Shown one piece after another: positions 26,220-35,646 of a DNA stretch of 64,000 nt; position 1 is the first letter of the stretch, and each line of letters opens with the position of its first letter. The position numbers and the translations under genes were made by a program. Origin of the DNA: an uncultured Mobiluncus sp. (GTDB taxonomy: Bacteria > Actinomycetota > Actinomycetes > Actinomycetales > Actinomycetaceae); contig NZ_CAMYBV010000002.1 in assembly GCF_947254095.1 (NCBI RefSeq), positions 62,001 to 126,000 of the forward strand, given 5' to 3'. The notes below the pieces were generated by a model. It searched no databases, was not told where the DNA came from, and saw only the letters and a program-made list of their open reading frames with translations.

Positions 26220-27842
26220 TTAGTAAGCGAACGACAACTCTTGAGAGGCAGCGTTCGGGCCACCATCGGAGGCCGGGGTGTTGATGCCCTCTTTGGAGTA
26301 ACGGACCATGAGCTTGAACCAGATGATACCGAGCACCAGGTAAACCAAGGTGAACAGAATCAACGAAATCAAGAACTCAAGCGGACTAACTACGCCAGAC
26401 AAGCCGTCGCCAGTCAGCATGAACACGCCGGCGGCGTCGGTCTTGACCGCGAGGTCAGAACCGAAGGCATCCTGGTTCGGGTACACGATGAACGGCTGAC
26501 GACCAAACTCGGTCATAATCCAGCCGAAGGACGCAGACAGGAACGGCATCGGCAGCGTAATCAGGGCGAGACGCTTCAGACCCTTAGAGGTGGAAACCTT
26601 GCCGCCACGGGTCTGGTACAGACCGACCAGAGCCAAGGCTGCACAGAACAGACCCAGGCCCATCATCAAGCGGAAGGACCAGAACACCAGCAGGACGGAC
26701 GGTGAATAAGGAGCCCAGCTGTAAACGCCGGTTTCACCCTTAATCCCAGAAGTGTTAGCGGTGTCGATGTTCGGAGCCTTATCGCCGTACTTGTCCGCGG
26801 CGTTCTCTAGCATGGTCTGGGTGCGCTCGGAGGAGTCAGCCATACCGGCGATGGAACGGGAGAACGAATTGTGCGCGACAAAACCGAGCAGACCCGGAAT
26901 CTTGCCGACACCGACTTCGGTCAACGGCCAAGAGCCGTCGTCGTTCTTTTGGATGTTCTGCGGGCAGTCCGAGAAAGCCACCAGAGCCAGGGCGCCGGAT
27001 TCGCCAGCGCACAGACCCTCAGCGGCAGCCATCTTGGCCGGCTGGTAGTAAACCAGATGCTGGCCCTGCAAGTGGCCCGAAGCAATGGTCAAAACGCCAG
27101 CGACCAGCATGATGGTCATGCCCCAGCGGGCAATCGGACGCCAGACTTCGCGGGCTTCGGTGTCGCCGATACCGCCAGCGTTGGCGGCGCGAACCATCCA
27201 CCACAGAGAAATGCCGGCCACGATGGTGGAGGCCAGCAAGATAGAAGAAGTTACCACGTGGAACACAGCGAGCCACATGGTGGAGTTGGTAACAACTTGG
27301 AAGAATGCGGTAGCGCCGTTCAAGGTAGCGCGACCGGTAGCCGGGTCAAAGACCGCACCAACCGGGCGCTGCATCCAGGAGTTAGCGCCGATAATCCACA
27401 ACATAGAAGTGTTGACGCCGACCATTACCAGCCAAGACACGACAACGTGAGCTTTCTTGGAGATCTTGCCCCAACCGAAGATCCACACTCCGAGGAACGT
27501 AGACTCCATGAAGAATGAAAGCAGAGCTTCAAAAGCCAGAGGAGCGCCGAAGATATCACCGACGAAGCGGGAGTACTCGGACCAGCCCATGCCGAATTGG
27601 AATTCCTGCACGATACCGGTTGCAACGCCCAAGGCAAAGTTAACAATAAACAGCCTTCCAAAGAACCGTGTCGCCTTCAGCCAGTATTCCTTGCCGGTGC
27701 GGTACCACAATGTTTCCATCAGTGCTACCAGCAAGGACATGCCGATGGTGAACGGAACCAGGATAAAGTGGTAGACGGTTGTAATACCGAACTGCCACCG
27801 CGCCAAGTCGAGGCCTTCAAGCCCCATTGAGACGACGGTCAC
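26220..27842 (-). CDS. cydA: Cytochrome bd oxidase subunit I
   Basis: A 540-residue subunit with the haem-ligand regions of CydA: an early His in ARWQFGITTVYHFILVPFTI (b595/d region), the quinol-loop helix GHLQGQHLVYYQPAKMAA, and the methionine-containing core. The quinol-oxidation loop appears short, as in many actinobacteria. The oxidase reduces oxygen to water with electrons from quinol and works at low oxygen. The start is GTG at 27842 with AAAGG upstream. It is the first gene of cydA-B-D-C plus the GAF kinase. Confidence 0.95.
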   Translation of the reverse strand: MTVVSMGLEGLDLARWQFGITTVYHFILVPFTIGMSLLVALMETLWYRTGKEYWLKATRFFGRLFIVNFALGVATGIVQEFQFGMGWSEYSRFVGDIFGAPLAFEALLSFFMESTFLGVWIFGWGKISKKAHVVVSWLVMVGVNTSMLWIIGANSWMQRPVGAVFDPATGRATLNGATAFFQVVTNSTMWLAVFHVVTSSILLASTIVAGISLWWMVRAANAGGIGDTEAREVWRPIARWGMTIMLVAGVLTIASGHLQGQHLVYYQPAKMAAAEGLCAGESGALALVAFSDCPQNIQKNDDGSWPLTEVGVGKIPGLLGFVAHNSFSRSIAGMADSSERTQTMLENAADKYGDKAPNIDTANTSGIKGETGVYSWAPYSPSVLLVFWSFRLMMGLGLFCAALALVGLYQTRGGKVSTSKGLKRLALITLPMPFLSASFGWIMTEFGRQPFIVYPNQDAFGSDLAVKTDAAGVFMLTGDGLSGVVSPLEFLISLILFTLVYLVLGIIWFKLMVRYSKEGINTPASDGGPNAASQELSFAY

Positions 27843-28216
27843 CTTTTCCGCCTTTCCGTAGATTTTATAGAAATTGCATTTAGGATCAGATTTACTTCGT
27901 GGTCACATAGCGTAATCGCCAAGCGAACCTGAGCCACTTCCTAAATCTACCCTAAAATTTTACCAACTTGTACATTTCGCACCCCCATCGGAGGTTTTTC
28001 TGGGCAAAAAATCCGACTGTGCGATAGGATGTTCCACAGAGATAGGAGTGTCTTGAGCAGCCCAAGTCGGCAACTCGGAACCTTTTGTGAGCCCAGTCTC
28101 GCGGTTTCATTAGCCCGGTCTATCCCTTATCTCTCTTAGACTTTCCACCGTTTGGTGATGACTGACAACTAAATAGATCGGTTGGTTGCTGGCCGGTCTC
28201 TTGCAGGAGCTTTAAA
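27843..28216. other. Divergent promoter region between cydA and the RNase E/G gene
   Basis: A 374-base region with no convincing gene. Candidate signals are TATAAA on the minus strand (27868-27863), very close to cydA, and on the plus strand TTGGTG (28152-28157), a 16-base spacer and TAGATC (28174-28179) about 40 bases before the RNase gene. Several A+T patches (TTTAGGATCAGATTTA, CCTAAATCTACCCTAAAA) lie between. These could be regulator sites, but no DevR-box consensus is clear. Confidence 0.4.
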
Positions 28217-30613
28217 GTGAATAAGACAACAGAATCCGAAAAAACTGCGGTTGCTAAAACGACTTCGCGTAATTCCGGTACGGCACGAACTCGTACTCGG
28301 TCCTCCGCCACTAAAGATACGAAAGACCAGACTTTTCAAAAAGTAAATGCATCCTCAAGGAAGGTAAAGGACTCCGGTCCGACTTTCTCGGCTTCAGAAG
28401 CGTCGTCTGCCACTAGTGTGCCCAGCGCAGGGGTGTCTTTGCCGGCCGCTAGCCTGCTGTTCCAGGCCCCAGACCTGTCCACCTTTACTCCGGCGGCGCC
28501 AGCCGAAGAAAAACCGGCTCGCAATACTCGTTCTAATCAGAGTGCCACCGTCGAGCCGGAAAACCGCAGCCGGAGAAAGTCCTCGACCACTAAGGGCGAG
28601 TCTGCGTCGACCTCTCGGACCAATTCGAAAACCTCCAGCCGTAAGAAAACCCCGGCGCATAACGCACCCGAGGGCGGGAATACCCCCACTGCTGAGAAAG
28701 ACACGACCCCGGAGAGCGAAAACAGCACAACCCGCCGGCGGCGGCGCCGGACCCGTTCTGATGGTGGGGAAAGTGAAGAAGTCAAGGCTCTTGACGGTTC
28801 TACCCGGTTGGAAGCGAAACGGATTCGCCGTAAGGCTGGGCGTAAGGAAAGCCGCAAACGGACTCCCATTACAGAAGCGGAGTTCCTGGCGCGTCGAGAA
28901 AACGTGAAACGAGAGATGGTCGTGAGAGAACGCGACGGTTTGAACCAAATTGCCGTTCTCGAGGACGGGTTGCTGGTCGAGCATTACGTTTCGCGGCACA
29001 CCCAAGAGACTGCTGTGGGCAACGTTTACCTGGGCAAGGTGCAGAATGTCCTGTCCTCGATGGAGGCGGCATTCGTGGACATCGGCAAGGGACGCAACGC
29101 TGTGCTCTATGCCGGAGAAGTGAACTGGGATGCCGCCGGTTTGAATGCCAAAACCGGGCGTATCGAGGATGCGCTCAACCCTGGCGACCTGGTTTTGGTG
29201 CAGGTCACAAAGGATCCGATTGGGCATAAGGGTGCCCGTTTGACGTCTCAGATTACCCTGGCTGGCCGTCACTTGGTGTTGGTGCCCAGTGGCGCGATGA
29301 CAGGAATCTCGCGCAAGTTGCCCGAGGAGGAACGCAAACGTCTCAAGGCCCTGCTGAAAACGATGGTCCCGGCCGGTTACGGAGTTATTGTTCGAACCGC
29401 CGCGGAGGGAGCCACGGAAGCGCAGCTGCGCGCCGATGTGGAACGTCTCACCCGCATCTGGCAAGAAATCGAGACGAAACAGCGCAAGACCCGCAACGGG
29501 CCGGTGCTGCTACACGGGGAACCGGAACTGGCAGTGCGAGTCGTACGCGACATATTTAATGAGGACTTCCGTTCCCTGACTATTCAGGGCGATACCGCGT
29601 GGAAGACCATTTCCAAATATGTGCGTGATTTGTCCCCGGAGTTAAAGGACCGCCTGAAGCACTGGGAAGGCGAGGACGATATTTTTGCCGCTCACCGCAT
29701 TGACGAACAGCTCGCGAAAGGCTTTGAACGCAAGGTGTGGCTGCCCAGCGGCGGTTATCTGATTATTGACCGGACCGAAGCGATGACGGTTATTGACGTC
29801 AATACCGGGCGGTACATCGGCGCCGGGGGAACTCTGGAAGAAACCGTAACCAAGAACAACTTGGAGGCCGCCGAGGAAATCGTGCGTCAGCTGCGGCTGC
29901 GCGACATCGGTGGCATTGTGGTAATCGACTTTGTGGATATGGTTATCGAGTCGAACCGGGATTTGGTGCTACGCCGCCTGGTGGAATGCCTAGGACGCGA
30001 CCGGACTCGTCACCAGGTCACCGAAGTGACTTCCCTCGGCCTGATTCAGATGACCCGCAAACGGGTCGGTCAAGGGCTGGTAGAGGCATTTTCGACCCAG
30101 TGTGAATGCTGTGACGGCCGCGGCTTCATCGTTCACGATGTGCCGGTCGAGAACAACGGGCAAGCCCCAGAAGACGTGGTGTCCCATCCTGCACCTCGGC
30201 GCGGATCCACGTCTTCGGCAAGTTCGAAGCGTGGTCGGTCCCGTGCAAAATCGGTGAAGGAAACGAACCCGGAAGTGCGTCAAACTATGGCGGCTATCGC
30301 TACTGCCGCTCACTCCTCCGAGGAACACGAGCCGCCTGCCCCGCGCCAATCGCACTCGTCCAAAACTCGGGAACCGAAGCTATTGACGACGCCGCAGGAA
30401 AAGCCTTCCCTGGACAAGGCCAGTGACAAGCCCTCCTTGGAAAAGGCCAGCGAGAAACCTGCTCTGGATGGGGCGCAAACACGCCTGGAAATCACAGGTT
30501 CAGACGCTCCTACGGAGGGTACCGCACCGCGACGCCGCCACCGCCGGGCCGCCTCTACCGGGGTTATCAATACGGATTCGGCAGATGCCGATATTGTGGT
30601 TTCACAAGGGTAG
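28217..30613 (+). CDS. rne: Ribonuclease E/G family endoribonuclease
   Basis: The 798-residue protein starts at GTG 28217 after AGGAGC. Residues 1-210 are a basic, Ser/Thr/Lys-rich low-complexity extension. The catalytic core (about 225-640) has the S1-like region (GNVYLGKVQNVLSSMEAAFV), the catalytic aspartates in EAMTVIDVNTG and GGIVVIDFVDM, and a zinc-link CECCDGRGF. The C-terminal 150 residues are again disordered and carry a repeat-like KPSLDKASDKPSLEKASEKP segment. The enzyme cleaves single-stranded RNA in mRNA decay and rRNA processing. The arrangement of arms on both sides of the core is typical of actinobacterial RNase E. Confidence 0.92.
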   Translation: MNKTTESEKTAVAKTTSRNSGTARTRTRSSATKDTKDQTFQKVNASSRKVKDSGPTFSASEASSATSVPSAGVSLPAASLLFQAPDLSTFTPAAPAEEKPARNTRSNQSATVEPENRSRRKSSTTKGESASTSRTNSKTSSRKKTPAHNAPEGGNTPTAEKDTTPESENSTTRRRRRRTRSDGGESEEVKALDGSTRLEAKRIRRKAGRKESRKRTPITEAEFLARRENVKREMVVRERDGLNQIAVLEDGLLVEHYVSRHTQETAVGNVYLGKVQNVLSSMEAAFVDIGKGRNAVLYAGEVNWDAAGLNAKTGRIEDALNPGDLVLVQVTKDPIGHKGARLTSQITLAGRHLVLVPSGAMTGISRKLPEEERKRLKALLKTMVPAGYGVIVRTAAEGATEAQLRADVERLTRIWQEIETKQRKTRNGPVLLHGEPELAVRVVRDIFNEDFRSLTIQGDTAWKTISKYVRDLSPELKDRLKHWEGEDDIFAAHRIDEQLAKGFERKVWLPSGGYLIIDRTEAMTVIDVNTGRYIGAGGTLEETVTKNNLEAAEEIVRQLRLRDIGGIVVIDFVDMVIESNRDLVLRRLVECLGRDRTRHQVTEVTSLGLIQMTRKRVGQGLVEAFSTQCECCDGRGFIVHDVPVENNGQAPEDVVSHPAPRRGSTSSASSKRGRSRAKSVKETNPEVRQTMAAIATAAHSSEEHEPPAPRQSHSSKTREPKLLTTPQEKPSLDKASDKPSLEKASEKPALDGAQTRLEITGSDAPTEGTAPRRRHRRAASTGVINTDSADADIVVSQG

Positions 30614-30625
30614 TTCCCGGATTTT

Positions 30626-30668
30626 TCCGCAGTTTGCTCGGTCCACCGGGGGTCTGCGGACAGTTTTT
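30626..30668 (+). terminator. Terminator of the RNase E/G gene
   Basis: TCCGCAG (30626-30632) pairs with CTGCGGA (30654-30660). An inner CGGT/ACCG stem is possible, and CAGTTTTT follows. It stands directly before the ABC-F gene. Confidence 0.6.
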
Positions 30669-30681
30669 GGAGTGAGGCGTC

Positions 30682-32484
30682 TTGGGTAACCTTCTGGGCG
30701 GGCAAAACCTACACGTGGAGTATCCGGACAAGCTCCTGCTTGACGACGTCACGGTCGGGGTTAGCGCCGGGGACCGTATCGGGATTGTCGGGCGCAACGG
30801 AGACGGCAAATCAACGCTGCTGCGGGTGCTGTTCGGAACCCAGCAGCCGCATTCCGGGCTCGTCACCCGGCGCAACGGGCTGCGGGTGGCTTTGCTGGGA
30901 CAGGAAGACGCTCTGAGCGGCTGTGACACGGTGGAAACAGTGCTGTTGGCAGGCTCCAAACACCACGAAGTCCTCAGCGACCCGCGGATTCGAGAAGTAT
31001 TAGATGGGTTATTGCCCGCAATCGCGTGGGAATCGCCGGTCGAGGCACTGAGTGGGGGACAGCGCCGACGCCTCGCCCTCGCGAAACTCCTGATTGGCGA
31101 TTGGGACGTTATCGGACTGGACGAGCCCACGAACCACCTGGATATGGAGGGGGTGGCGTGGCTGGCGCATCACCTGAATCGCCGCTGGTCCGCACGGGAG
31201 GGCGCCCTGTTGCTGGTGACCCACGACCGATGGTTCCTCGATGCGGTGTCGCGCGATACTTGGGAAGTCCACGACGGCATGGTGGAACCGTTTGAAGGTG
31301 GATACGCGGCCTATATTTTGGCTCGCGTGGAACGTGACCGGCAGGCTGCTCTCGCCGCCGAAAAACGCCAAAATCTGTTACGCAAAGAACTGGCTTGGCT
31401 GCGCCGCGGAGCCCCGGCGCGAACTTCCAAACCGAAGTTTCGCATCGACGCCGCCAACGCGCTTATCGAAGATGTTCCGCCAGTGCGCGACACGGTGCAG
31501 CTGGTGAAACTGGCCACCGGAAGGCTTGGGAAAATCGTTGTGGACCTGGTGGATGTGGATTTTTCCTATGACGCACAAGGGGATTCCCCTTCGGTTTTAC
31601 GCGATGTCACGTGGCGAGTGGCGCCGGGGGAGCGCGCCGGAATCTTGGGCGCCAACGGAGCCGGAAAGTCGACCCTGCTGGGTTTGCTGGCGGGGGACCT
31701 CACCCCGACTCGGGGGCGACGCCGCGAAGGCAAGACAGTGCAAATTGGCATCCTGGATCAAGAGTTTCGGGCGCTGCGCGAGATTGCGGATTACCGTGTC
31801 TACCAGGTATTGGGCAAGCTCAAAGGCTCTTTTGAGGTGGAAGGCAGGGAACTGAGCCCCGCCCAGATGCTGGAACGTTTGGGGTTCAATTCCTCCCAGC
31901 TGCAAGCCAAGGTAGGGGCGTTGAGCGGGGGACAGAAACGGCGTCTGCAGATTTTGTTACTGCTGCTCGAAGAACCGAATGTGATGATTTTGGACGAGCC
32001 CACCAACGATATTGATACCGATACGTTAACTGCTTTGGAAGACGTGTTGGACGCCTGGCCGGGAACGTTGCTGGTCGTCTCCCACGATCGCTACCTCATT
32101 GAACGGATTACCGATAACCAGTATGCCGTTATCGACCACGGTCTGCGCCACCTTCCCGGAGGCGTGGACGAATACTTGGAGTTGGCCGAACAGGCGCGGC
32201 AAGCCAGCCGACCCAAGTCGGACGAGCCGTCAGCCCCGCGGGGGAACCTTGAGAACGGGAAAACCAGTTCCAAAGCCGATTACGAAACCCAAAAACGTCT
32301 GCAATCCGTGGAACGTAAGCTTGCCAAGGCCAGCGTACAGGCAGCCCAGATTGAATCGCAGCTGGCTGAGACAAACCCCGCCGACTACGAAAAACTGGCG
32401 GAATTGACCAAAGAACTGCAAACCGCCCGCGGCCGGGTCGAACAACTTGAGGCACAGTGGATGGACGAGGCGGAAGGGCTTTAG
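30682..32484 (+). CDS. ABC-F family ATPase, Uup-like
   Basis: A 600-residue soluble protein with two ATP-binding domains and no membrane helices. Walker A motifs are IVGRNGDGKSTLLRVL (about 34) and ILGANGAGKSTLLGLL (about 320); signatures are LSGGQRRRLALAKLL and LSGGQKRRLQILLLL. The C-terminal 80 residues (about 520-600) form a predicted coiled coil (SVERKLAKASVQAAQIESQL), as in Uup. ABC-F proteins act on ribosomes or DNA-branch structures rather than transport. The start is TTG at 30682 with GTGAGG upstream; no earlier start fits. Which ABC-F subgroup it belongs to needs a tree. Confidence 0.88.
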   Translation: MGNLLGGQNLHVEYPDKLLLDDVTVGVSAGDRIGIVGRNGDGKSTLLRVLFGTQQPHSGLVTRRNGLRVALLGQEDALSGCDTVETVLLAGSKHHEVLSDPRIREVLDGLLPAIAWESPVEALSGGQRRRLALAKLLIGDWDVIGLDEPTNHLDMEGVAWLAHHLNRRWSAREGALLLVTHDRWFLDAVSRDTWEVHDGMVEPFEGGYAAYILARVERDRQAALAAEKRQNLLRKELAWLRRGAPARTSKPKFRIDAANALIEDVPPVRDTVQLVKLATGRLGKIVVDLVDVDFSYDAQGDSPSVLRDVTWRVAPGERAGILGANGAGKSTLLGLLAGDLTPTRGRRREGKTVQIGILDQEFRALREIADYRVYQVLGKLKGSFEVEGRELSPAQMLERLGFNSSQLQAKVGALSGGQKRRLQILLLLLEEPNVMILDEPTNDIDTDTLTALEDVLDAWPGTLLVVSHDRYLIERITDNQYAVIDHGLRHLPGGVDEYLELAEQARQASRPKSDEPSAPRGNLENGKTSSKADYETQKRLQSVERKLAKASVQAAQIESQLAETNPADYEKLAELTKELQTARGRVEQLEAQWMDEAEGL

Positions 32485-32539
32485 ATTTGGACTTACGCAA
32501 AGCCTGAACTTCCCTCCATCAACTCGATAAGCTGGAAAC

Positions 32540-33475
32540 ATGAGTGAAGACCCCACCCCAACTGTACCGTCGGGCATTCCTGAACTGGATGCCCAATCCG
32601 TGCGAGACGTCAGCGAACGCGCCCAGATGCTGATTATTACCGGCATGAGCGGGGCTGGACGCAGCCAAACCGCCCAGGTCTTGGAGGATTTGAACTGGTA
32701 TGTGGTGGACAATCTGCCTCCCCGGATGCTCGGTCCTTTGGCGCGGATGATGACTCCCGGAGGCGAAGGTGTGCACCGCCTGGCAGTGGTGGTTGACGTG
32801 CGTTCGCGCAGTTTCTTTTCGGAATTCATGTCCACCCTGGATGCGTTGCGAGAAGCCCAGGTCGACCTGCAAGTTTTATTCCTCGATTGTTCCGACGCGG
32901 TGTTGGTGCGCCGCTACGAACAGGTGCGCCGCCCCCACCCCTTGCAGGGTGAAGGGCGGATTATGGACGGGATTGCCTCGGAACGGGAGCTGCTCGGGCC
33001 CATCCGCGACCGCGCCAACATCTATGTGGACACGACCCACATGAATGTTCACGACCTGGCCCGGCGAATCCGCGAACTCGTGAGCGGGGAAACCGTCAAC
33101 GGACTAAACGTGACGGTGATGAGTTTCGGGTTTAAATACGGTTTACCCATGGACGCCGATCACGTGGTCGATGTGAGATTTTTTCCCAATCCTTACTGGG
33201 TGACGGAACTGCGACACCTGACCGGACGGGATGAGGCAGTGGCGAAATACGTATTAAGCCAGCCCGGGGCCAGCGAGTTTGCCCAGAACTACGTTGATAC
33301 TTTGGCGCCGGTACTGAACGGCTACCTGCACGAGTTAAAGCCATTTGTGACGATTGCCGTGGGGTGTACCGGAGGGCAGCATCGTTCGGTGGCGATGGCT
33401 GAACGCCTGTCCAACCTGCTGCGGTCTAAAGGTTTCCAAGTACGCACCGTACATCGTGATATCGGCAAGGAATAA
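32540..33475 (+). CDS. rapZ: RNase adapter/nucleotide-binding protein RapZ
   Basis: The 311-residue protein shows the P-loop ITGMSGAGRSQTAQVLEDL (residues 33-52), DNLPPRML, and the C-terminal SFGFKYGLPMDADHVVDVRFFPNPYW and CTGGQHRSV blocks typical of RapZ/YvcJ. RapZ in E. coli links amino-sugar levels to GlmZ decay; its actinobacterial role is less known. It is followed 18 bases later by yvcK and then by whiA, the conserved rapZ-yvcK-whiA trio. Arg replaces the usual P-loop Lys; from memory this is common in this family. Confidence 0.93.
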   Translation: MSEDPTPTVPSGIPELDAQSVRDVSERAQMLIITGMSGAGRSQTAQVLEDLNWYVVDNLPPRMLGPLARMMTPGGEGVHRLAVVVDVRSRSFFSEFMSTLDALREAQVDLQVLFLDCSDAVLVRRYEQVRRPHPLQGEGRIMDGIASERELLGPIRDRANIYVDTTHMNVHDLARRIRELVSGETVNGLNVTVMSFGFKYGLPMDADHVVDVRFFPNPYWVTELRHLTGRDEAVAKYVLSQPGASEFAQNYVDTLAPVLNGYLHELKPFVTIAVGCTGGQHRSVAMAERLSNLLRSKGFQVRTVHRDIGKE

Positions 33476-33493
33476 TTCGGGGGGATTACAGAT

Positions 33494-34519
33494 ATGGATT
33501 CACAAGGACATTATTTTGAGCCTCCCCAAGATTCCGTTTGGCCGGGGCGCGCGACCGGCCCGAAAGTGGTGGCTTTTGGCGGAGGACACGGTCTGTACGC
33601 CACCCTTTCGGCTTTGCGCCACCTCACCACGGACCTCACGGCGGTCGTTACCGTGGCCGACGACGGAGGTTCCAGCGGGCGTTTGCGTCAAGAGTTCGAC
33701 CTGCTACCGCCGGGCGACTTGCGCATGGCGCTGGCGGCCTTGTGCGATGAATCCGATTGGGGTCTGACCTGGCGTGATATTTTGCAGTTTCGGTTCAAAT
33801 CTAACGGGGAAATGAACGGACACAACCTGGGTAACCTGTTGCTGGCCGGTTTGTGGCAGATTCTGGATGACCCGGTCGCGGGTCTGGAATGGATGACCCG
33901 ACTGTTGGATGCGCAAGGTCGGGTTTTGCCGATGTCCACTGTCCCCATGGCTATCGAAGCTGATTTGGAAGTTGACGGTCGGATTCAAACGATCCGCGGT
34001 CAATCCAAGATTGCGAAGGCACCGGGGGTGGTGCGGGGAATTCGTTTGGATCCTCCCGATGCACCGGTTACGCCCCAAGTCTTACAGGCCGTCGCAAGCG
34101 CGGATTGGGTCGTGTTGGGTCCGGGCTCCTGGTACACCTCGGTGATGCCGCACCTGCTGATTACAGATTTAAGGGAAGCACTGGTGCGCTCGCCGGCACG
34201 GAAAGCCTTGGTGCTGAACCTCAGCCGCCAACGCGGGGAGACACAAGACCTGACTCTGCCCGATCATCTGCGGGTTTTACATCAGATAGTTCCTGAGCTG
34301 CGGCTGTCGGTGGTGATTGGCGACCCCGTTTCGGTGACGGATATTGACGACTTACAAAATGCCGCTAACGACCTGGGGTGTCAGGTTATGTTGCGCCAAA
34401 TTTCGGTCGGAGACGGCACCGCACGCCACGATTTCTTGCGGTTGGCGGCCGCCTTCAGGGATGCTATGAGCGGAAACTGGGGAGATTTGTCCAGTATCGA
34501 AGAGCTCGACAATCATTAG
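33494..34519 (+). CDS. yvcK: Gluconeogenesis factor YvcK/CofD-like
   Basis: A 341-residue protein with KVVAFGGGHGLYATLSALRH and VVTVADDGGSSGRLRQEF, the CofD-like nucleotide-sugar-binding motifs. Further blocks are GHNLGNLLLAGL and DWVVLGPGSWYTSVMPHLL. In Bacillus YvcK binds UDP-GlcNAc and supports cell-wall synthesis and growth on gluconeogenic carbon; mycobacterial CuvA/YvcK is similar. The ATG at 33494 and its place between rapZ and whiA support the call. Confidence 0.93.
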   Translation: MDSQGHYFEPPQDSVWPGRATGPKVVAFGGGHGLYATLSALRHLTTDLTAVVTVADDGGSSGRLRQEFDLLPPGDLRMALAALCDESDWGLTWRDILQFRFKSNGEMNGHNLGNLLLAGLWQILDDPVAGLEWMTRLLDAQGRVLPMSTVPMAIEADLEVDGRIQTIRGQSKIAKAPGVVRGIRLDPPDAPVTPQVLQAVASADWVVLGPGSWYTSVMPHLLITDLREALVRSPARKALVLNLSRQRGETQDLTLPDHLRVLHQIVPELRLSVVIGDPVSVTDIDDLQNAANDLGCQVMLRQISVGDGTARHDFLRLAAAFRDAMSGNWGDLSSIEELDNH

Positions 34520-34592
34520 CTAGAATAGTGATTGAACTCACTAACCGGCTCGCAACCGTGTCGGTTTTTCACAACTAGGAGGAAGTGACACT

Positions 34593-35573
34593 ATGTCCCT
34601 GACAGCAGTCGCGAAAGACGAACTCGTGGGGGTTCGCGTCGAATCGCGAGCCGATTTTCGCGCTGAAACGTCTGCGCTGCTGCGGTTTGCGGGGGGAATC
34701 CACCTGGTGGCAGGTTCCATAGTGGTGGAGGCGGAATTGGATCACCCGGATTGCGCGAAACGGTTGCAGCACGCTCTGCGGAGTCTGTACCATACGGCCT
34801 CCTCTGTGGTGGTGGTCAGCGGAACCGGAATCCGTAAAGCGGATCGCTACGTGGTGCGAGTGGTGCCGGGGGCAGAAAAACTGGCGAAAGAAACTGGGCT
34901 GTTGGACAAACAGGGCCGTCCGGTGCGGGGGCTGGCCCCGGAAATCGTGTCCGGACCCCTATCCGGCTGCGTGGCCGCGTGGCGCGGAGCCTTTCTGGCT
35001 CGCGGGTCCCTGACAGAGCCAACGCGGTCTTCGGCGCTGGAAGTGACGGCACCCGGTCCCGAAGCGGCTCTAGCCTTGGTGGGCATGGCTCGTCGTATGG
35101 GGGCGAACGCCAAGTCACGAGAGGTGCGTCAACTATCTCGGGTCGCCGTGCGGGAAAACGACTCTATTAGGGCTTTGCTGACTCAGATGGGCGCGATCAC
35201 GGCTTTGCGCGAGTGGACAGATAAACGCGAAAGGCGCGAGAAACGCGGGGAAGTCAACCGGTTGGCGAATTTTGATGATGCCAATATGCGCCGGTCCACC
35301 CGGGCTGCCGTGTTGGCGGGGGCACGCGTGCGCCGGGCTTTTGAAATCCTGGGCGACGACATTCCCCCGCACCTCATTTCTGCGGGGCGGCTGCGTCTGG
35401 AATACAAGCAGGCTTCGCTGGAAGAACTCGGCCAGCTCAGCGAACCGCAGCTGACAAAAGACGCAGTGGCGGGCCGAATCCGCCGCCTGTTAGCCATGGC
35501 TGATAAACGGGCGGAGGAGCTGGGAATCCCCGACACCGAATCTGGGTTGAATCCCGAAATGCTGGAATCATGA
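34593..35573 (+). CDS. whiA: Sporulation-type transcription regulator WhiA
   Basis: The 326-residue protein combines an N-terminal LAGLIDADG-homing-endonuclease-like fold ([37 protein letters not shown]) with a C-terminal helix-turn-helix (about 235-305; LILGDD-type region [40 protein letters not shown]). WhiA controls division and sporulation genes in Streptomyces and is conserved in non-sporulating relatives. AGGAGGAAGTG precedes the ATG. It is third in the rapZ-yvcK-whiA set after a 73-base gap that could hold its own promoter. Confidence 0.94.
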   Translation: MSLTAVAKDELVGVRVESRADFRAETSALLRFAGGIHLVAGSIVVEAELDHPDCAKRLQHALRSLYHTASSVVVVSGTGIRKADRYVVRVVPGAEKLAKETGLLDKQGRPVRGLAPEIVSGPLSGCVAAWRGAFLARGSLTEPTRSSALEVTAPGPEAALALVGMARRMGANAKSREVRQLSRVAVRENDSIRALLTQMGAITALREWTDKRERREKRGEVNRLANFDDANMRRSTRAAVLAGARVRRAFEILGDDIPPHLISAGRLRLEYKQASLEELGQLSEPQLTKDAVAGRIRRLLAMADKRAEELGIPDTESGLNPEMLES

Positions 35574-35646
35574 ATGCCGCCGGTCATGCCGCTTTGAGCC
35601 CGGTTCACAAGGGGGGTAACCCCGTCTGCGGTGACGTTAGGTTCCC

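Noticed and set aside
28394..29464. A 356-codon frame antisense to the RNase E/G gene
   Set aside because: It is opposite a well-supported catalytic gene and its translation is low-complexity and unlike any family.
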